Assembly (NCBI RefSeq): GCF_000716875.1
Contig: NZ_JNWQ01000010.1
Coordinates: 44,458-108,457 of the forward strand
Length of the DNA stretch: 64,000 nucleotides
Direction of reading: 5' to 3'
Origin: Streptomyces novaecaesareae
GTDB lineage: Bacteria; Actinomycetota; Actinomycetes; Streptomycetales; Streptomycetaceae
Every line of letters begins with the position of its first letter. Position 1 is the stretch's first letter. This document shows, piece after piece, positions 1-13,623 of this stretch. A program made the position numbers and the translations under genes. Under the pieces are notes generated by a model. That model was not told the DNA's origin, made no database searches, and was given only the letters and a program-made list of their open reading frames with translations.

Positions 1-110
1 ACGGCCTCGGGCTTCAGCCCGGAGGCGGTCTCCAGCAGGCGTCGGGTGCTCTCCTCGACCTGGCCCAGCCAGGAGGCGGCGGCGGAGGCGGCGGACTGCG
101 GGTCGGTCAT
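1..110 (-). CDS. N-terminal fragment, possible mycothiol-dependent maleylpyruvate isomerase family protein
   Basis: An ATG on the minus strand at 110 opens a frame that runs off the left edge of the window (about 36 codons: [20 protein letters not shown]...). The visible part is alanine-rich, then a helix with the pattern [12 protein letters not shown], which resembles the first helix of the DinB/MDMPI_N fold. Such a gene is commonly found divergent from uvrA in Streptomyces, which is the main reason for the family guess. The catalytic part lies outside the window, so the assignment is tentative. The 278 bases to uvrA hold the divergent promoters; no convincing LexA box was seen there. Confidence 0.4.
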   Translation of the reverse strand, partial: MTDPQSAASAAASWLGQVEESTRRLLETASGLKPEA

Positions 111-388
111 CGAATCTGCCTTCGGTGGGAGCGGCGCGTTGCCCGCGGGGGGCCTCGCTCGTTGACCTGACGACGCTATCGCCGAATCCGGGCCCTGAGC
201 AGGGGGTTTTTCGGTACGCGCACGGTACGGGCACGGACGGTCCCGGGGCGGGCCTCACTCGTTCGGGTGATCTCCGCTGGACAGAGTCGATATTCGAACG
301 TCTGAGCTATAGGCTGGCTGCCGCATCCTGGAAGAAGTACCGAATCTCACCGCAAGCCCTCTCGCCCCGGAGAAAGGCGCCAGAAGCA

Positions 389-3319
<2,931 letters not shown>

Positions 3320-3346
3320 CCGGGGAAGCAGCGCCGTCCGCTCCCG

Positions 3347-3394
3347 CCGCTCCGTCCGCTCCCGGGCCCAGAACCCCGGGAGCGGACGGAGCGG
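3347..3394 (+). terminator. Strong hairpin after uvrA
   Basis: A perfect 20-bp inverted repeat (arms 3347-3366 and 3375-3394, loop CCCAGAAC) lies 27 bases after the uvrA stop and before the next start. It has no U tract, as usual for streptomycete terminators. It most likely ends uvrA transcription. Confidence 0.75.
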
Positions 3395-3471
3395 CCGGGA
3401 GCGTGCGGCATAGACTTCCGTGGTCCCCCGCAGCAGCAGAACCGCAGCAGCAGAACCGTAGGAGCGCACCG

Positions 3472-3921
3472 ATGTCCGAGGCCCCCGAGTCCAGCCCCAC
3501 CGCCTCCCGCCGCACCCTGCTCTGCGGGGCCGCGGCCGTCCTGGCGGCCGGCGGCACCGTGGCTGTCTCCGGCTGCGGCTCCTCCTCTTCCTCCTCGTCC
3601 TCCGGCAGCAGCAGCGCCCCCAAGGGCCCGGTCGACCTCGGCCCGGCCTCGGCCGTGCCGGAGGGCGGCGGCAAGGTGTTCCGCGACCAGAAGATCGTGG
3701 TGACCCAGCCGACCGCCGGCCAGTACAAGGCGTTCAACGCCAGGTGCACCCACGCCGGCTGCATCGTGGACCAGGTGAAGAACCAGCAGATCCAGTGCCC
3801 CTGCCACGGCAGCCGGTTCGGCATCGCCGACGGCTCCGTGCAGGACGGCCCGGCCCCCTCCCCGCTCCCCGCCTACACCGTCACGGTCGAGGGCGGGAAC
3901 CTCAAGGTGACCCCGAGCTGA
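3472..3921 (+). CDS. Exported Rieske [2Fe-2S] protein
   Basis: A 149-residue protein with an N-terminal twin-arginine-like stretch (SRRTLLCGAAAVLAAGG) followed by a lipobox-like VSGCGSS, a serine-rich linker, then a Rieske domain. The two cluster-binding boxes are present: C-T-H-A-G-C in NARCTHAGC and C-P-C-H-G-S in QCPCHGS, supplying two Cys and two His. It is therefore likely a Tat-exported, possibly lipid-anchored small Rieske protein; the redox partner is unknown. The ATG at 3472 follows AGGAGCG. Small Rieske proteins of this kind are regularly encoded between uvrA and uvrC in Streptomyces; no functional link to repair is implied. Confidence 0.85.
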   Translation: MSEAPESSPTASRRTLLCGAAAVLAAGGTVAVSGCGSSSSSSSSGSSSAPKGPVDLGPASAVPEGGGKVFRDQKIVVTQPTAGQYKAFNARCTHAGCIVDQVKNQQIQCPCHGSRFGIADGSVQDGPAPSPLPAYTVTVEGGNLKVTPS

Positions 3922-3987
3922 AGCAGTTGACCCCCGTCGAGTCGATCTCCGCCCCGCTGCCCCTGCCCCACTCGGTACGGTGGACCC

Positions 3988-6033
3988 ATGGCTGACCCGA
4001 GCACCTACCGCCCGGCGCCCGGCGCTATCCCGACCTCCCCGGGCGTCTACAGGTTCCGCGACGCCCACGGCCGGGTCATCTACGTCGGCAAGGCCAAGAG
4101 CCTGCGGCCGCGCCTGTCGTCCTACTTCCAGGACCTCGCCGGCCTGCACCCGCGCACCGCGACCATGGTCACCACCGCCGCCTCGGTGGAGTGGACCGTG
4201 GTCGGCACCGAGGTCGAGGCGCTCCAGCTGGAGTACTCCTGGATCAAGGAGTACGACCCCCGGTTCAACGTCAAGTACCGCGACGACAAGAGCTATCCGG
4301 AACTCGCCGTCACCCTCGACGAGGAGTACCCGCGGGTCCAGGTGATGCGCGGGGCGCACAAGAAGGGCGTGCGCTACTTCGGCCCGTACGGGCACGCCTG
4401 GGCGATCCGCGAGACGGTCGACCTGCTGCTGCGCGTCTTCCCCGTCCGTACCTGCTCCAACGGCGTCTTCAAGCGCGCCCGGCAGGTCGGCCGGCCCTGC
4501 CTGCTCGGCTACATCGGCAAGTGCGCCGCCCCCTGCGTCGGCAGGGTCTCGGCGGAGGAACACCGGGAGCTGGCCGAGGACTTCTGCGACTTCATGGCCG
4601 GGCGCACCGGCAACTACCTGCGCCGGCTGGAAGAGCAGATGCAGGAGGCCGCGGCCGAGCTGGAGTACGAGAAGGCGGCCCGGCTGCGGGACGACATCGG
4701 CGCCCTCAAGCGCGCGATGGAGAAGAACGCCATCGTGCTCGCCGACGCCACCGACGCCGACCTGCTGGCCGTCGCCGAGGACGAACTGGAGGCCGCCGTA
4801 CAGATCTTCCACGTCCGCGGCGGCCGGGTGCGCGGCCAGCGCGGCTGGGTCACCGACAAGGTCGAGGACGTGGACACCGCCGGCCTGGTCGAGCACGCCC
4901 TCCAGCAGCTCTACGGCAGCGCCGGCCCGGACGAACGCGACGAGTCCGTCCCGCGCGAGGTGCTCGTCCCCGCCCTGCCCGAGCCGGTCGAGCCGGTGCG
5001 GGAGTGGCTGGGCGGCCTGCGCGGCAGCCAGGTCGACCTGCGCATCCCGCAGCGCGGCGACAAGAAGGACCTGATGGCCACCGTGCAGCGCAACGCCCAG
5101 CAGGCGCTCGCGCTGCACAAGACCAAGCGCGCCTCCGACCTCACCACCCGCAGCCGCGCCCTGCAGGAGATCGCCGACGCGCTGGAGTTGGACTCCGTCC
5201 CGCTGCGCATCGAGTGCTACGACATCTCCCACCTCCAGGGCGAGGACGTGGTCGCCTCCATGGTCGTCTTCGAGGACGGCCTGGCCCGCAAGAGCGAGTA
5301 CCGGCGCTTCCAGATCAAGGGCTTCGAGGGCCAGGACGACGTCCGCTCGATGCACGAGGTGATCAGCCGCCGCTTCCGCCGCTACCTCCGGGAACGCGAG
5401 CAGACCGGCGAGTGGGCCGTCCCCGAGGAGGACGAGCCCGGCCCGGCCGGCGCGGCCCGGGACGAGGAGGGCCGCCCCAAGCGCTTCGCCTACCCGCCCC
5501 AACTGCTCGTGGTCGACGGCGGACAGCCGCAGGTCGCCGCCGCCAAGCGCGCCCTGGACGAACTCGGCATCGACGACGTCGCGCTGTGCGGCCTGGCCAA
5601 GCGCCTGGAGGAGGTCTGGCTGCCCGGCGAGGACGACCCGGTGGTGCTGCCCCGCTCCAGCGAGGGCCTCTACCTGCTCCAGCGGGTGCGCGACGAGGCC
5701 CACCGCTTCGCGATCGGCTATCAGCGCAACAAGCGTTCCAAGCGACTCACCGCCGGGGAGCTGGACTCCGTCCCGGGGCTCGGCGAGACTCGCCGCCAGG
5801 CGCTGCTCAAGCACTTCGGCTCGCTGAAGAAGCTCCGGGCCGCCACCGTGGACGAGCTCTGCGCGGTACCCGGCATCGGACGCCGCACCGCGGAAACTGT
5901 TGCGGCGGTGTTGTCGTCCCGTACACCCGCCGCACCCGCGGTCAACACCGCGACCGGCGAGATCATCGAGGACGGGGCTGACGAGCCGGTGGCAGCAGCA
6001 CCCCAGACCGCACCATCCCAGGAGACGCCATGA
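3988..6033 (+). CDS. uvrC: UvrABC excinuclease subunit C
   Basis: UvrC makes the two incisions in nucleotide excision repair. The 681-residue product shows, in order, a GIY-YIG nuclease domain ([20 protein letters not shown], residues about 13-32), a UVR motif that contacts UvrB ([20 protein letters not shown], about 214-233), the RNase H-like endonuclease domain beginning near [17 protein letters not shown], and a C-terminal tandem helix-hairpin-helix ([17 protein letters not shown] ... [16 protein letters not shown]). The last 35 residues are a low-complexity tail. The stop overlaps an ATG of a short reading frame (ATGA), suggesting coupled translation toward rapZ. Confidence 0.97.
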   Translation: MADPSTYRPAPGAIPTSPGVYRFRDAHGRVIYVGKAKSLRPRLSSYFQDLAGLHPRTATMVTTAASVEWTVVGTEVEALQLEYSWIKEYDPRFNVKYRDDKSYPELAVTLDEEYPRVQVMRGAHKKGVRYFGPYGHAWAIRETVDLLLRVFPVRTCSNGVFKRARQVGRPCLLGYIGKCAAPCVGRVSAEEHRELAEDFCDFMAGRTGNYLRRLEEQMQEAAAELEYEKAARLRDDIGALKRAMEKNAIVLADATDADLLAVAEDELEAAVQIFHVRGGRVRGQRGWVTDKVEDVDTAGLVEHALQQLYGSAGPDERDESVPREVLVPALPEPVEPVREWLGGLRGSQVDLRIPQRGDKKDLMATVQRNAQQALALHKTKRASDLTTRSRALQEIADALELDSVPLRIECYDISHLQGEDVVASMVVFEDGLARKSEYRRFQIKGFEGQDDVRSMHEVISRRFRRYLREREQTGEWAVPEEDEPGPAGAARDEEGRPKRFAYPPQLLVVDGGQPQVAAAKRALDELGIDDVALCGLAKRLEEVWLPGEDDPVVLPRSSEGLYLLQRVRDEAHRFAIGYQRNKRSKRLTAGELDSVPGLGETRRQALLKHFGSLKKLRAATVDELCAVPGIGRRTAETVAAVLSSRTPAAPAVNTATGEIIEDGADEPVAAAPQTAPSQETP

Positions 6034-6155
6034 CGGCCGACGCCGCCCGTCAGCCGGTGTGCCCCGGCCCCGCCCGCCTGCCCGGGCCGGGGAAGGGCGG
6101 CCGTGCCCTGCGCGTTCTCCCCAGCAGAAAGACCGAGAGCGGGGAACCGAAGTGA
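6030..6155 (+). CDS. Possible short coupled ORF between uvrC and rapZ (41 aa)
   Basis: An ATG at 6030 overlaps the uvrC stop (ATGA), has GGAG at 6021-6024, and the frame ends at a TGA (6153-6155) that overlaps the GTG start of rapZ (GTGA). The predicted 41-residue peptide begins [13 protein letters not shown] and is Pro/Gly/Arg-rich with no recognised domain. Either it is a real small protein or a translated linker that carries ribosomes from uvrC to rapZ. Evidence is only the double overlap and the ribosome-binding site. Confidence 0.35.
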   Translation: MTADAARQPVCPGPARLPGPGKGGRALRVLPSRKTESGEPK

Positions 6156-7036
6156 CCGTGTCAGACGTGGCCGAGAACGCGCCGGAGCTGGTGATCATCT
6201 CCGGCATGTCCGGAGCCGGCCGCTCCACCGCCGCCAAGTGCCTGGAGGACCTCGGCTGGTTCGTGGTGGACAACCTGCCGCCGGCCCTCATCCCGACCAT
6301 GGTCGACCTGGGTGCCCGCTCCCAGGGCAACGTCGCCCGGATCGGCGTGGTCGTGGACGTCCGCGGCCGCCAGTTCTTCGACGACCTGCTCACCTCGCTG
6401 GACGAGCTGGAGAAGCGCGGCGTCCGGCTCCGGGTGGTCTTCCTGGACTCCTCCGACGAGGCGCTGGTGCGCCGCTTCGAGAGCGTGCGCCGCCCGCACC
6501 CGCTGCAGGCCGACGGCCGGATCGTGGACGGCATCGCCCAGGAGCGCGACCTGCTGCGCGACCTGCGCGGCGAGGCGGACCTGGTGATCGACACCTCCAA
6601 CCTCAACGTGCACCAGCTGCGCGCCAAGCTGGACGCCCAGTTCGCCGACCACGACGAACCCGAGCTGCGCGCCACCGTGATGTCCTTCGGCTTCAAGTAC
6701 GGCCTGCCGGTCGACGCCGACCTCGTGGTGGACTGCCGCTTCCTGCCCAACCCGCACTGGGTGCCCGAGCTGCGGGCCCGCACCGGCACCGACGCGGACG
6801 TCGCCGCGTACGTGTTCCAGCAGCCCGGAGCCAACGAGTTCCTGGACGGTTACGCGGAGCTGCTGCGCATCGTCACCGAGGGGTACCGGCGCGAGGGGAA
6901 GCGTTACATGACGCTTGCCGTAGGCTGCACCGGTGGCAAGCACCGCAGCGTCGCCATGTCCGAGCGTCTGACCAAGCGTCTCATCGCCGACGGAGTCGAG
7001 ACGGTGCTGGTCCACCGTGACATGGGACGGGAGTAA
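6152..7036 (+). CDS. rapZ: RapZ/YvcJ-family nucleotide-binding protein
   Basis: The 294-residue product has an N-terminal P-loop, GMSGAGRSTAAKCLEDLG, the DNLPP motif typical of RapZ, and the C-terminal sensing domain with VGCTGGKHRS and HRDMGRE. In E. coli RapZ binds GlmZ sRNA to control glucosamine-6-phosphate synthase; in Bacillus YvcJ binds and hydrolyses nucleotides. The role in actinobacteria is less defined. GTG at 6152 gives the standard N-terminus and overlaps the preceding short frame. It is followed by yvcK and whiA in the order conserved across actinobacteria and Firmicutes. Confidence 0.93.
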   Translation: MTVSDVAENAPELVIISGMSGAGRSTAAKCLEDLGWFVVDNLPPALIPTMVDLGARSQGNVARIGVVVDVRGRQFFDDLLTSLDELEKRGVRLRVVFLDSSDEALVRRFESVRRPHPLQADGRIVDGIAQERDLLRDLRGEADLVIDTSNLNVHQLRAKLDAQFADHDEPELRATVMSFGFKYGLPVDADLVVDCRFLPNPHWVPELRARTGTDADVAAYVFQQPGANEFLDGYAELLRIVTEGYRREGKRYMTLAVGCTGGKHRSVAMSERLTKRLIADGVETVLVHRDMGRE

Positions 7037-7095
7037 CCGCCGCATTCCCTGCCGGGCCCGCCGGCGGAGCGAGCGGCGGGCCGGAGGAACGCGAG

Positions 7096-8199
7096 GTGAG
7101 TGTGGCGGGATACGTGCCCGGGCGGCAGCCGCAGAACAGGACCGGTGACCGGGCGGGCAGCCCGGCCCGGCCCTTGGCGCCGAGCCGTCCGCGCAGCAGC
7201 CCCGCCAGGTCGAACCCGGCCCCGCGGATCACCGCGCTCGGCGGCGGCCAGGGCCTGTCGGCCTCGCTGTCCGCGCTGCGCCGGCTCACCAGCGACCTGA
7301 CCGCCGTGGTCACCGTCGCCGACGACGGCGGCTCCAGCGGGCGGCTGCGCACCGAGCTGGGCGTGCTGCCCCCGGGCGACCTGCGCAAGGCGCTGGCCGC
7401 GCTGTGCGGGGACGACGAATGGGGCCGCACCTGGTCCGAGGTGATCCAGCAGCGCTTCACCGGCAACGGCGAGCTCGGCGGCCACGCCGTCGGCAACCTG
7501 CTGATCGTCGCGCTCTGGGAGAAGCTGGGCGACCCGGTGGCGGCCCTGGAGTGGGTCGCCCGGCTGCTCAACGTCCAGGGCCGGGTGCTGCCGATGTCGG
7601 CGGTGCCGCTGGACATCGAGGCGACCGTCCGCGGCCACGACCCGGCGCACCCCGGTACGGTGTCGGCGGTCCGCGGCCAGGCCAACGTCGCGGTGACCCC
7701 GGGCACCGTGCAGTCGATCCGGCTGCTGCCGGACGAGCCGCCGGCCGTCCCGGAGGCGGTCACCGCCGTCCGGGAGGCGGACTGGGTGGTGCTCGGCCCC
7801 GGCTCCTGGTTCACCAGCGTGCTGCCGCACCTGCTGGTGCCCGAGCTGGCCAAGGCGCTCACCGAGACCCGCGCCCGCCGCCTGCTCACCCTGAACCTGG
7901 CCCCCCAGCCCGGCGAGACCGAGGGCTTCACCCCGCAGCGCCACCTGGAGGTCATCGCCGACCACGCCCCGGAGCTCGCGGTGGATGCGATCCTGGTGGA
8001 CGAGCGCGCCGTCACCGGCGGCGCCTTCGGCCAGGCGGACCTCGCCGGTCTGGAGAAGGCCGCCGAGCGGATGGGCGCCGCCCTGGTGCTCGGCTCGGTG
8101 GCCCGCACCGACGGCACGCCGCGACACGACCCCGAGCTGTTGGCGGCAGCGTACGACCGGATTTTCCGGACACATGGAAGGATCGGGCCATGGCGATGA
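7096..8199 (+). CDS. yvcK: YvcK/GluP-family regulator of cell envelope and central metabolism
   Basis: The 367-residue protein carries the UPF0052/CofD-like fold: a glycine-rich [19 protein letters not shown] (about 46-64), [21 protein letters not shown], and [20 protein letters not shown]. YvcK proteins bind UDP-sugars and are needed on gluconeogenic carbon sources; the mycobacterial homologue CuvA affects cell wall synthesis. About 45 N-terminal residues before the conserved core are Pro/Arg/Ser-rich. GTG 7096 follows GGAGGAAC. The 3' end overlaps whiA by 10 bases, so the two are translationally coupled. Confidence 0.93.
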   Translation: MSVAGYVPGRQPQNRTGDRAGSPARPLAPSRPRSSPARSNPAPRITALGGGQGLSASLSALRRLTSDLTAVVTVADDGGSSGRLRTELGVLPPGDLRKALAALCGDDEWGRTWSEVIQQRFTGNGELGGHAVGNLLIVALWEKLGDPVAALEWVARLLNVQGRVLPMSAVPLDIEATVRGHDPAHPGTVSAVRGQANVAVTPGTVQSIRLLPDEPPAVPEAVTAVREADWVVLGPGSWFTSVLPHLLVPELAKALTETRARRLLTLNLAPQPGETEGFTPQRHLEVIADHAPELAVDAILVDERAVTGGAFGQADLAGLEKAAERMGAALVLGSVARTDGTPRHDPELLAAAYDRIFRTHGRIGPWR

Positions 8200-9170
8200 C
8201 TCCAGCGGTTAAGGACGAGATCAGCCGGCTCCCGGTCACCAGGGCCTGCTGTCGCAAGGCGGAGGTGTCGGCGATCCTGCGGTTCGCGGGCGGACTGCAC
8301 ATCGTGAGCGGCCGCATCGTGATCGAGGCCGAGCTGGACACCGGGTCGGCGGCCCGGCGGCTGCGCAAGGACCTCCTGGAGATCTTCGGGCACTCCTCCG
8401 ACCTCGTGGTGATGGCCCCGGGCGGGCTGCGCCGCGGCAGCCGCTTCGTGGTCCGCGTCGTCAAGGACGGCGAGCTGCTCGCCCGCCAGACCGGACTGGT
8501 CGACGGGCGGGGCCGCCCGATCCGCGGTCTGCCCCCGGCGGTCGTCTCCGGTGCCACCTGCGACGCCGAGGCGGCCTGGCGCGGGGCCTTCCTGGCGCAC
8601 GGCTCGCTCACCGAGCCGGGCCGCTCCTCCTCCCTGGAGATCACCTGCCCCGGCTCCGAGGCGGCGCTGGCCCTGGTCGGCGCGGCCCGCCGGCTCGGCA
8701 TCCCGGCCAAGGCCCGCGAGGTGCGCGGGGTGGACCGAGTCGTCATCCGCGACGGTGACGCGATCGGTGCGCTGCTGACCCGCCTGGGCGCGCACGAGTC
8801 GGTGCTCGCCTGGGAGGAGCGCCGGATGCGGCGCGAGGTGCGGGCCACCGCCAACCGGCTCGCCAACTTCGACGACGCCAACCTGCGCCGCTCGGCCCGC
8901 GCCGCGGTGGCGGCCGGCGCCCGGGTGCAGCGCGCGCTGGAGATCCTCGGCGAAGAGGTGCCCGAGCACCTGGCCGCGGCCGGCCAGCTGCGGATGCAGC
9001 ACAAGCAGGCCTCGCTGGAGGAGCTGGGCGCGCTCGCCGACCCGCCGCTGACCAAGGACGCGGTGGCCGGCCGGATCCGCCGCCTGCTGGCGATGGCCGA
9101 CAAGCGCGCCTCCGAGCTCGGCCTGCCGAGCACCGAGGCCAGCCTGACCGACGAGATGGCGATGAACTGA
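8190..9170 (+). CDS. whiA: WhiA sporulation transcription factor
   Basis: WhiA is a DNA-binding regulator that works with WhiB to start sporulation septation in Streptomyces, including activation of ftsZ. The 326-residue product has the N-terminal WhiA/LAGLIDADG-like domain ([19 protein letters not shown], residues 6-24; GLHIVSGR) and a C-terminal helix-turn-helix ([20 protein letters not shown], about 280-299, then [13 protein letters not shown]). Length and gene order (rapZ-yvcK-whiA) are standard. ATG at 8190 lies inside the end of yvcK. Confidence 0.97.
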   Translation: MAMTPAVKDEISRLPVTRACCRKAEVSAILRFAGGLHIVSGRIVIEAELDTGSAARRLRKDLLEIFGHSSDLVVMAPGGLRRGSRFVVRVVKDGELLARQTGLVDGRGRPIRGLPPAVVSGATCDAEAAWRGAFLAHGSLTEPGRSSSLEITCPGSEAALALVGAARRLGIPAKAREVRGVDRVVIRDGDAIGALLTRLGAHESVLAWEERRMRREVRATANRLANFDDANLRRSARAAVAAGARVQRALEILGEEVPEHLAAAGQLRMQHKQASLEELGALADPPLTKDAVAGRIRRLLAMADKRASELGLPSTEASLTDEMAMN

Positions 9171-9229
9171 CGCTCACGGTCCGTGATGGCCGCCCCGAGC
9201 ACTCGGCCCGGGCGAGAGGGCGAGTAACA

Positions 9230-9258
9230 GGCCGGCGCCCGGATTCCGGGCGCCGGCC
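9230..9258 (+). terminator. Terminator of the whiA operon
   Basis: A perfect 13-bp inverted repeat GGCCGGCGCCCGG / CCGGGCGCCGGCC with loop ATT, 60 bases after the whiA stop. It separates whiA from gap; the intergenic stretch 9171-9515 otherwise holds the gap regulatory region. Confidence 0.75.
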
Positions 9259-9301
9259 GCCGTCGTTTCCGGACGGGCATCCGAAGGCGCCGGCAGCCCG
9301 A

Positions 9302-9330
9302 ATTGGTAGAGACCAATGGTCCCGGGACCA
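9302..9330. promoter_or_regulatory. Twin palindromic operator upstream of gap
   Basis: ATTGGTAGAGACCAAT (9302-9317) is an inverted repeat with 6-bp arms and a 4-base centre; TGGTCCCGGGACCA (9317-9330) is a perfect 14-base palindrome touching it. The first resembles GntR-family sites, including the DasR dre consensus (TGGTCTAGACCA core). Both lie about 190 bases upstream of the gap start. The operator function and the protein are inferred, not shown. Confidence 0.45.
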
Positions 9331-9500
9331 ACTGCCTGCCGAACCAGGGCCGGACGGCCCGAAAGCGGGTTTCAAGGGCGCCACGCCACGTCTCACGAGG
9401 TGGCGCGATGTGCCCTCCCAGGCCACGGAGGGGTAGGGTCATAGGCGGTCGGGGACTTCCCAAATCTCACCCCCGTCGGGCTCCGGCCCGGCGTACCTAA

Positions 9501-10523
<1,023 letters not shown>

Positions 10524-10551
10524 CGCAGTGGGAGCTGACGTGATGTAGGGG

Positions 10552-10588
10552 CGAGGGCCCGGACGGCGCACCGCCGACCGGGCCCTCG
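10552..10588 (+). terminator. Hairpin after gap
   Basis: Arms CGAGGGCCCGG (10552-10562) and CCGGGCCCTCG (10578-10588), with an additional inner stem CGGCG/CGCCG. It lies 28 bases after the gap stop and 85 bases before pgk, so it is a terminator or partial terminator between them. Confidence 0.7.
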
Positions 10589-10673
10589 TTCCGCGCTTCC
10601 AGTACTTTCCAGGCGGCCCCTGCGCCGTGCCGCCTCTGCGCATCAACCATCTCCCCAGGAGAACCGAATCCCC

Positions 10674-11879
10674 GTGAAGACCATCGAAGACCTCGAAGTC
10701 GCCGGCAAGCGCGTGTTCGTCCGCGCCGACCTGAACGTTCCGCTGTCGGACGGCAGGATCACCGACGACGGCCGGATCCGCGCCGTCGCCCCGACCATCG
10801 CCAAGCTCGTCGAGCGCGGCGCCAAGGTCGTCGTCGCCTCGCACCTCGGCCGTCCCAAGGGCGAGCCGGACCCGCAGTTCTCCCTCGCGCCGGTGGCCGC
10901 CCGCCTCGGTGAGATCCTCGGCAGGCCGGTCGCCTTCGCCGCCGACACCGTGGGCCAGAGCGCCCGGGACGCCGTGGCCGCGCTGGCCGACGGCGAGGTC
11001 GCGCTGCTGGAGAACCTGCGCTTCAACGCCGGTGAGACCAGCAAGGACGACGCCGAGCGCAAGGCCTTCGCCGAGCAGCTGGCCGCCTTCGCCGACCTGT
11101 ACGTCGGCGACGGCTTCGGCGCCGTGCACCGCAAGCACGCCTCGGTCTACGACCTGCCCGGCCTGCTGCCGCACGCCGTCGGCGACCTGATCGCCACCGA
11201 GGTGTCGGTGCTCAAGCGCCTCACCGAGGAGGTCGAGCGCCCGTACGTGGTCGTGCTCGGCGGCTCCAAGGTCTCCGACAAGGTCGGCGTGATCGACAAC
11301 CTGCTCGGCAAGGCCGACCGCATCCTGATCGGCGGCGGCATGGCGTACACCTTCCTGTACGCGCTGGGCAACGAGGTCGGCATCTCGCTGCTGCAGAAGG
11401 ACCAGGTCGACACCGTCCTGGAGTACCTGGAGCGGGCGAAGCGGAACGGCGTCGAGTTCGTTCTGCCGGTGGACGTCGCGGTCTCCGCGTCCTTCCCCGA
11501 CACCAAGACCCACGCGCCGGTGCAGGACTTCGAGGTCGTCGACGCGGACAAGATCCCCGCCGACAAGGAGGGCCTGGACATCGGCCCGAAGACCCGCGAG
11601 CTGTTCGCCTCGAAGCTGGCCGACGCCAAGACGGTGTTCTGGAACGGCCCGGTGGGCGTCTTCGAGCACCCGACCTTCGCCGAGGGCACCAAGGCCGTCG
11701 CCCAGGCCCTGGTCGACAGCGACGCGTTCACCGTGGTCGGCGGCGGCGACTCCGCCGCGGCCGTCCGCATCCTCGGCTTCGACGAGAACGCCTTTGGACA
11801 CATCTCGACCGGCGGTGGCGCGAGCCTCGAGTACCTGGAGGGCAAGACCCTCCCCGGTCTCGCCGCCCTGGAAGGCTGA
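10674..11879 (+). CDS. pgk: Phosphoglycerate kinase
   Basis: Transfers the acyl phosphate of 1,3-bisphosphoglycerate to ADP. The 401-residue protein matches the family length: N-terminal [22 protein letters not shown] box ([14 protein letters not shown]), and the nucleotide-binding [12 protein letters not shown] and [10 protein letters not shown] of the C-terminal lobe. GTG 10674 follows AGGAGAAC. The gene contains one CTCGAG site (11826-11831), relevant to the restriction-modification pair further along. tpiA starts 4 bases after the stop. Confidence 0.98.
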   Translation: MKTIEDLEVAGKRVFVRADLNVPLSDGRITDDGRIRAVAPTIAKLVERGAKVVVASHLGRPKGEPDPQFSLAPVAARLGEILGRPVAFAADTVGQSARDAVAALADGEVALLENLRFNAGETSKDDAERKAFAEQLAAFADLYVGDGFGAVHRKHASVYDLPGLLPHAVGDLIATEVSVLKRLTEEVERPYVVVLGGSKVSDKVGVIDNLLGKADRILIGGGMAYTFLYALGNEVGISLLQKDQVDTVLEYLERAKRNGVEFVLPVDVAVSASFPDTKTHAPVQDFEVVDADKIPADKEGLDIGPKTRELFASKLADAKTVFWNGPVGVFEHPTFAEGTKAVAQALVDSDAFTVVGGGDSAAAVRILGFDENAFGHISTGGGASLEYLEGKTLPGLAALEG

Positions 11880-11883
11880 AAGC

Positions 11884-12669
11884 ATGACTGAGCGTCTCCC
11901 GCTGATGGCGGGCAACTGGAAGATGAACCTCAACCACCTTGAGGCCATCCAGCACACCCAGAAGCTGGCCTTCGCGCTGGCCGACAAGGACTACGAGGCC
12001 GTCGAGGTCGCCGTCCTGGTGCCGTTCACCGACCTGCGGTCGGTGCAGACCCTGGTCGACGGCGACAAGCTGAAGATCAAGTACGGCTCGCAGGACATCT
12101 CGCGGCACGACTCCGGTGCCTACACCGGCGAGGTCTCCGGCCCGATGCTGGCCAAGCTCAAGTGCACCTACGCGGTGATCGGCCACTCGGAGCGCCGCCA
12201 GTACCACGGCGAGGACGAGGAGATCGTCAACGCCAAGGTGAAGGCCGCCTACCGGGCCGGGATCACCCCGATCCTGTGCATCGGCGAGCCACTGGACATC
12301 CGCAAGGCCGGCACCCACGTCGAGTACACCCTGGCGCAGCTGGACGGAGCCCTGGCGGACGTCCCGGCGCACCAGGCCGAGACCGTCGTCGTCGCCTACG
12401 AGCCGGTCTGGGCGATCGGCACCGGCGAGGTGGCCACCCCGGAGGACGCGCAGGAGGTCTGCGCCGCCATCCGCAAGCGGATCGCCGAGCTGTACGACGC
12501 CGAGCTGGCCGACAAGGTCCGTGTGCTGTACGGCGGTTCGGTCAAGTCGTCGAGCGCGGCCGGCCTGATGGCCAAGCCCGATGTCGACGGCGGCCTGATC
12601 GGCGGCGCCTCGCTGGACGCCGACGAGTTCGTCAAGATCGTGCGCTACCGTGAGCAGGCAGTAGGCTAA
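11884..12669 (+). CDS. tpiA: Triosephosphate isomerase
   Basis: Interconverts dihydroxyacetone phosphate and glyceraldehyde-3-phosphate. The 261-residue TIM barrel has MAGNWKMN at the N-terminus, the catalytic His in [10 protein letters not shown], the catalytic Glu in [12 protein letters not shown] and the phosphate-binding [14 protein letters not shown] 11884 is 4 bases after the pgk stop, so the two share an mRNA. Confidence 0.98.
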   Translation: MTERLPLMAGNWKMNLNHLEAIQHTQKLAFALADKDYEAVEVAVLVPFTDLRSVQTLVDGDKLKIKYGSQDISRHDSGAYTGEVSGPMLAKLKCTYAVIGHSERRQYHGEDEEIVNAKVKAAYRAGITPILCIGEPLDIRKAGTHVEYTLAQLDGALADVPAHQAETVVVAYEPVWAIGTGEVATPEDAQEVCAAIRKRIAELYDAELADKVRVLYGGSVKSSSAAGLMAKPDVDGGLIGGASLDADEFVKIVRYREQAVG

Positions 12670-12693
12670 CGCCGCCGCAGCAACGTAGGCTTT

Positions 12694-12724
12694 GGGGCCG
12701 GACCGCCGTACGCGGCCCGGCCCC
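12694..12724 (+). terminator. Hairpin between tpiA and secG
   Basis: Perfect 8-bp arms GGGGCCGG / CCGGCCCC (12694-12701, 12717-12724) with an inner CCGC/GCGG pairing. It may terminate or attenuate transcription from tpiA into secG. Confidence 0.55.
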
Positions 12725-12756
12725 TTCGCCGAAGATACGAGAGAGTTGGTCCCGTC

Positions 12757-12993
12757 GTGGTTCTCGGGTTCTCGATTGCCCTGATCATCTTCAGTCTGCT
12801 GATGATCCTGCTGGTGCTGCTGCACAAGGGGAAGGGCGGCGGCCTGTCGGACATGTTCGGCGGTGGCGCGATGTCCACCGGCGGTGGCTCCGCGGTGGCC
12901 GAGCGCAACCTGGACCGCATCACCATCGTGGTCGGCCTGGGCTGGTTCGCCTGCATCATCGTGCTCGGCCTGCTGCTGAAGTACAAGGGCTGA
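12757..12993 (+). CDS. secG: Preprotein translocase subunit SecG
   Basis: A 78-residue membrane protein with two hydrophobic segments (residues about 2-23 and 54-75) joined by the glycine-rich loop GKGGGLSDMFGGGAMSTGGG that is diagnostic of SecG. It is the auxiliary subunit of the SecYEG channel. GTG 12757 gives the standard N-terminus MVLGFSIALIIFSLL. Its place after tpiA is conserved in actinobacteria. Confidence 0.95.
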   Translation: MVLGFSIALIIFSLLMILLVLLHKGKGGGLSDMFGGGAMSTGGGSAVAERNLDRITIVVGLGWFACIIVLGLLLKYKG

Positions 12994-13150
12994 CACAAGC
13001 CTGACGCCCCGTCGCCCGAGCGCCTATCCTGGGACGGTCGGGGGCGGAGGCGATGGTGGCGGTGGCTTAACTCCTGCTTACACTAGGACGACTTTCGCCA
13101 CCGACGCGCACCGCGGCGGGTCGGCGCACCAGTACGCAGGGAGTCAGACC

Positions 13151-13486
13151 GTGGCAAGTGGCAACGCCATCCGTGGCAGCAGGGTCGGGGCCGGCCCGAT
13201 GGGCGAGGCGGAGCGCGGCGAGTCCGCCCCGCGCAACCGGATCTCCTTCTGGTGCGCGAACAAGCACGAGACCCGGCCGAGCTTCGCCGCCGAAGCGGCG
13301 ATCCCGGACACCTGGGACTGCCCGCGCTGCGGCTTCCCGGCCGGGCAGGACCAGCACAACCCGCCGGCGCCCTCGCGCAACGAGCCCTACAAGACGCACC
13401 TCGCCTACGTCCGTGAGCGGCGCACCGACGCGGACGGCGAGGCGATCCTGGCCGAGGCTCTGGCGAAGCTGCGCGGCGAGATCTGA
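13151..13486 (+). CDS. rbpA: RNA polymerase-binding protein RbpA
   Basis: RbpA binds the principal sigma factor and core RNA polymerase of actinobacteria and stabilises the open complex. The 111-residue product has a basic N-terminal segment (GNAIRGSRVGAGPMGEAERG), a zinc-ribbon-like core with FWCANKHETRPSF and DCPRCGFPAG, and the sigma-interacting C-terminal segment NEPYKTHLAYVRERR. GTG 13151 follows GGGAG. In S. coelicolor rbpA is under sigma-R control; I could not find an unambiguous sigma-R promoter here. Confidence 0.96.
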   Translation: MASGNAIRGSRVGAGPMGEAERGESAPRNRISFWCANKHETRPSFAAEAAIPDTWDCPRCGFPAGQDQHNPPAPSRNEPYKTHLAYVRERRTDADGEAILAEALAKLRGEI

Positions 13487-13562
13487 CAGCGCGGGCGAGC
13501 GGCCGGCGCGGGCGAGCCGAAGGGGCGCGCCGGAACCGGGCCGAGCCGCCGTACGAAGCGGA

Positions 13563-13598
13563 GAAGGGCGCCACCGTCGAGTGACGGTGGCGCCCTTC
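13563..13598. terminator. Bidirectional terminator between rbpA and pgl
   Basis: A perfect 16-bp stem (GAAGGGCGCCACCGTC and its complement) with loop GAGT lies between two convergent genes, 76 bases after rbpA and 25 bases beyond the pgl stop, and can serve both. Confidence 0.8.
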
Positions 13599-13623
13599 GG
13601 CGTTCGCGGGCTCTCGTGGGCTC

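Noticed and set aside
285..315. LexA/SOS box upstream of uvrA
   Set aside because: Only one half (CGAAC) matches; the second half GTTCG is absent at the right spacing.
12994..13150. Sigma-R promoter for rbpA
   Set aside because: Expected from S. coelicolor, but no GGAAT-N18-GTT pattern was found; TACACT at 13079 lacks a matching -35.
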